This document shows, one piece after another, positions 62,625-64,000 of a stretch of 64,000 nt of DNA. The stretch is taken from positions 2,728,001-2,792,000 of the forward strand of contig NZ_CP109090.1 in the NCBI RefSeq assembly GCF_035917575.1. Direction: 5' to 3'. The DNA comes from Streptomyces sp. NBC_01788 (lineage in GTDB: Bacteria > Actinomycetota > Actinomycetes > Streptomycetales > Streptomycetaceae). The position numbers and the translations under genes were made by a program. Each line of letters opens with the position of its first letter. Within the stretch, counting starts at the first letter, position 1. The notes beneath the pieces are model-generated. The model did not search any database and was not told the origin of the DNA. It saw only the letters and a program-made list of their open reading frames with translations.

Positions 62625-63694
62625 TTCCAGTGACTACCGTCTCCAGTCCGGTCGTGGCGCACGACCTCGATGAGATCCTCGACCGTGACCTGCCGTGGAG
62701 CGAGCTTTCCGGCAGCACGGTGCTGGTCACCGGTGCAAGCGGCATGTTGCCGTCGTACGTCGTCTACACCCTGCTCGCGCTGAACGACCGGCACGGGTTG
62801 GGGATCTCCGTGCACGGTCTGGTGCGGAACGAGGACAAGGCCAGGCGACTGCTCGCCGATGTGCTCGACCGCCCCGACTTTCACCTCGTCGTCCAGGACG
62901 TATCGGCGCCGCTCGAGCTGCCCGGCCCCGTCGACTACGTGATCCACGGGGCGAGCGCCGCGCGGCCCGCCCTGCACGGCAGCCAGCCTGTCATGACGAT
63001 CAAGGCGAATCTGCTGGGCACCTTCAACCTGCTCGACCTGTGTGTGGAGAAGGCCGGCCGCGGATTCGTGCTGATGTCCTCCGCGGAGGTCTACGGCGCC
63101 CAGCCGCCGGAGACCGAGCTCATCGACGAGCAGAGCTACGGCGGCTTCGACATCCTCAACCCGCGGGCCTGCTATGCCGAAGGCAAGCGCGCCGCGGAGA
63201 CGATCTGCGCGAGCTACGAGGCGCAGTACGGAATCGACTGCCGTGTCGTCAGGTTCGGTCACATCTACGGGCCGGGGATGGCGCTCGACGACGGGCGGGT
63301 GCAGGCCGACTTCGCAGCGAACGTGGTGACCGGCAAGGACATCGTGCTCAACAGCGACGGTTCCGGCGTACGGACCTACACCTACGTGGCCGACGCCATC
63401 GCGGGACTGTTCTACACGCTGCTCCGCGGTGACCAGACGGCCTACAACGTCGCCGACCCGTCCGGTCTGGTCTCCATCCGGCGGCTGGCGGAGCTGTTCA
63501 CCGAGGTGCGTCCGGAGCGCGGGCTCCGACTGCGGTTCAGCAATGAGTCCGACGCACGCGCCTACAGCCTGACCAAGAAGCAGGGCCTTGACAGCACGCG
63601 CCTGGCGGCCCTCGGCTGGCGTCCGATGGTCGCCCTGCCGGTCGGGTTGAACCGTATGGTGACCCATCTGGAGTCGACCGTCGAAGCGCTCTAG
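62621..63694 (+). CDS. NAD-dependent epimerase/dehydratase (extended SDR)
   Basis: A 357-residue Rossmann enzyme. The cofactor loop is VLVTGASGMLPSYVVYTLL, with VDYVIHGASAARPA, MSSAEVYGA and the catalytic YAEGK (YxxxK). RFGHIYGPGMA and RTYTYVADAI place it with UDP/dTDP-sugar epimerases and dehydratases. The GTG at 62621 overlaps the cytidylyltransferase stop as GTGA; GTG at 62630 is an alternative. In known TarI pairs the partner is a reductase (TarJ or a short SDR), so an extended SDR here suggests a different CDP-linked precursor. Confidence 0.82.
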   Translation: MIPVTTVSSPVVAHDLDEILDRDLPWSELSGSTVLVTGASGMLPSYVVYTLLALNDRHGLGISVHGLVRNEDKARRLLADVLDRPDFHLVVQDVSAPLELPGPVDYVIHGASAARPALHGSQPVMTIKANLLGTFNLLDLCVEKAGRGFVLMSSAEVYGAQPPETELIDEQSYGGFDILNPRACYAEGKRAAETICASYEAQYGIDCRVVRFGHIYGPGMALDDGRVQADFAANVVTGKDIVLNSDGSGVRTYTYVADAIAGLFYTLLRGDQTAYNVADPSGLVSIRRLAELFTEVRPERGLRLRFSNESDARAYSLTKKQGLDSTRLAALGWRPMVALPVGLNRMVTHLESTVEAL

Positions 63695-63700
63695 CTGACC

Positions 63701-63760
63701 CCTGACAGCGGATCACCCCGGCACTGACCTGTGTCCGTGCCGGGGTGATCCGCTGTCAGG
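63701..63760. terminator. 24-bp bidirectional terminator hairpin
   Basis: 63701-63724 pairs perfectly with 63737-63760 (CCTGACAGCGGATCACCCCG at the outer side) around a 12-base loop. It sits between the stops of two convergent genes. Confidence 0.93.
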
Positions 63761-63764
63761 CCTC

Positions 63765-64000
63765 TTAGGGGGACGAAAACTTCCGGACCAGCCGCCGCAC
63801 CGGTGCCGGGAGCTTCAGGGCCGGCCGCCGCTTCGCCCCGGCCCGCGGCCGCATCACCGGCTTCTCCGGGACCGCCGCGTCATCGGTGAGGTTCCAGTAC
63901 TTCGGGGACTTCTCTCCCTTGCGCGGGTACTCCTCGTCCGGGCGGCGCGGCACGACCTCCGGGCGCTCCCAGGCGATGTCCCGCCGTACTACGCGCGCCG
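63765..64000 (-). CDS. C-terminal end of an unidentified protein, start outside window
   Basis: The minus-strand frame is open from the window edge to a TAA at 63765-63767, about 77 codons. The visible part is hydrophilic, rich in Arg, Lys and Pro (RRDIAWERPEVVPRRPDEEYPRK, then KYWNLTDD and RRPALKLPAPVRRLVRKFSSP, shown in pieces). Such tails are seen on surface-polymer enzymes, and the neighbours are glycopolymer genes, but no family can be named. Confidence 0.55.
   Translation of the reverse strand, partial: ARVVRRDIAWERPEVVPRRPDEEYPRKGEKSPKYWNLTDDAAVPEKPVMRPRAGAKRRPALKLPAPVRRLVRKFSSP

Overview
This 64-kb window is high-GC DNA with long overlapping shadow frames, frequent GTG starts and strong third-position G/C bias. 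The gene order (era; hrcA-dnaJ; lepA/rpsT/holA; comEC-comEA; leuS; rsfS; nadD; proA-proB) is that of an actinomycete chromosome, almost certainly Streptomyces. Most of it is conserved chromosomal core. The two ends carry accessory material: an aromatic-acid P450 locus on the left and a cell-surface glycopolymer locus on the right.

Left end (1-12.9 kb): the tail of a VanB/phthalate-dioxygenase-type reductase, a CYP199-like cytochrome P450 and an MFS acid transporter look like a demethylation and uptake unit for methoxylated aromatic acids. Era follows and ends in a convergent overlap with a secreted family-31 glycosidase. A minus-strand run then holds a PfkB sugar kinase and the D-glucarate pathway pair gudD-kdgD, with a good promoter in front. 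A HIT hydrolase, RNase Z and adenine deaminase form a tight operon.

Centre (13-44 kb): a giant tricorn-like protease, rsmE coupled to a nitronate monooxygenase, hrcA-dnaJ behind a CIRCE operator, HemW, a SpoIIE-type phosphatase, a long-chain acyl-CoA synthetase, lepA divergent from rpsT, a nine-copy 39-bp tandem array, holA, a YceI fusion protein, comEC-comEA, degV and leuS. Upstream of leuS lies what looks like a complete leucine attenuator: a 12-codon leader peptide with three consecutive Leu codons, a hairpin and a U-tailed terminator.

Right half (44-59 kb): a two-gene membrane redox module (ferric-reductase-like heme protein plus NuoF/ferredoxin fusion), two identical tRNA-Ala(GGC) genes around two zinc-ribbon microproteins, a histidine phosphatase, rsfS, an LCP/LytR-type protein, nadD, two tiny membrane proteins, an M48 protease, two membrane proteins sharing an N-terminal motif, proA and proB.

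Right end (59-64 kb): a gene graveyard (a proB relic with internal deletions and fragments resembling a phospholipase D-like protein) borders a three-gene glycopolymer unit (CDP-glycerol-type transferase, TarI/IspD-like cytidylyltransferase, extended SDR). A 24-bp terminator hairpin follows, then the 3' end of one more gene.

A small palindromic repeat (CTCCCCCA-arm-loop-arm-AGGGGG-ACCCCCA type) occurs at least three times. Two copies sit in frame inside the tricorn-like and hemW genes.
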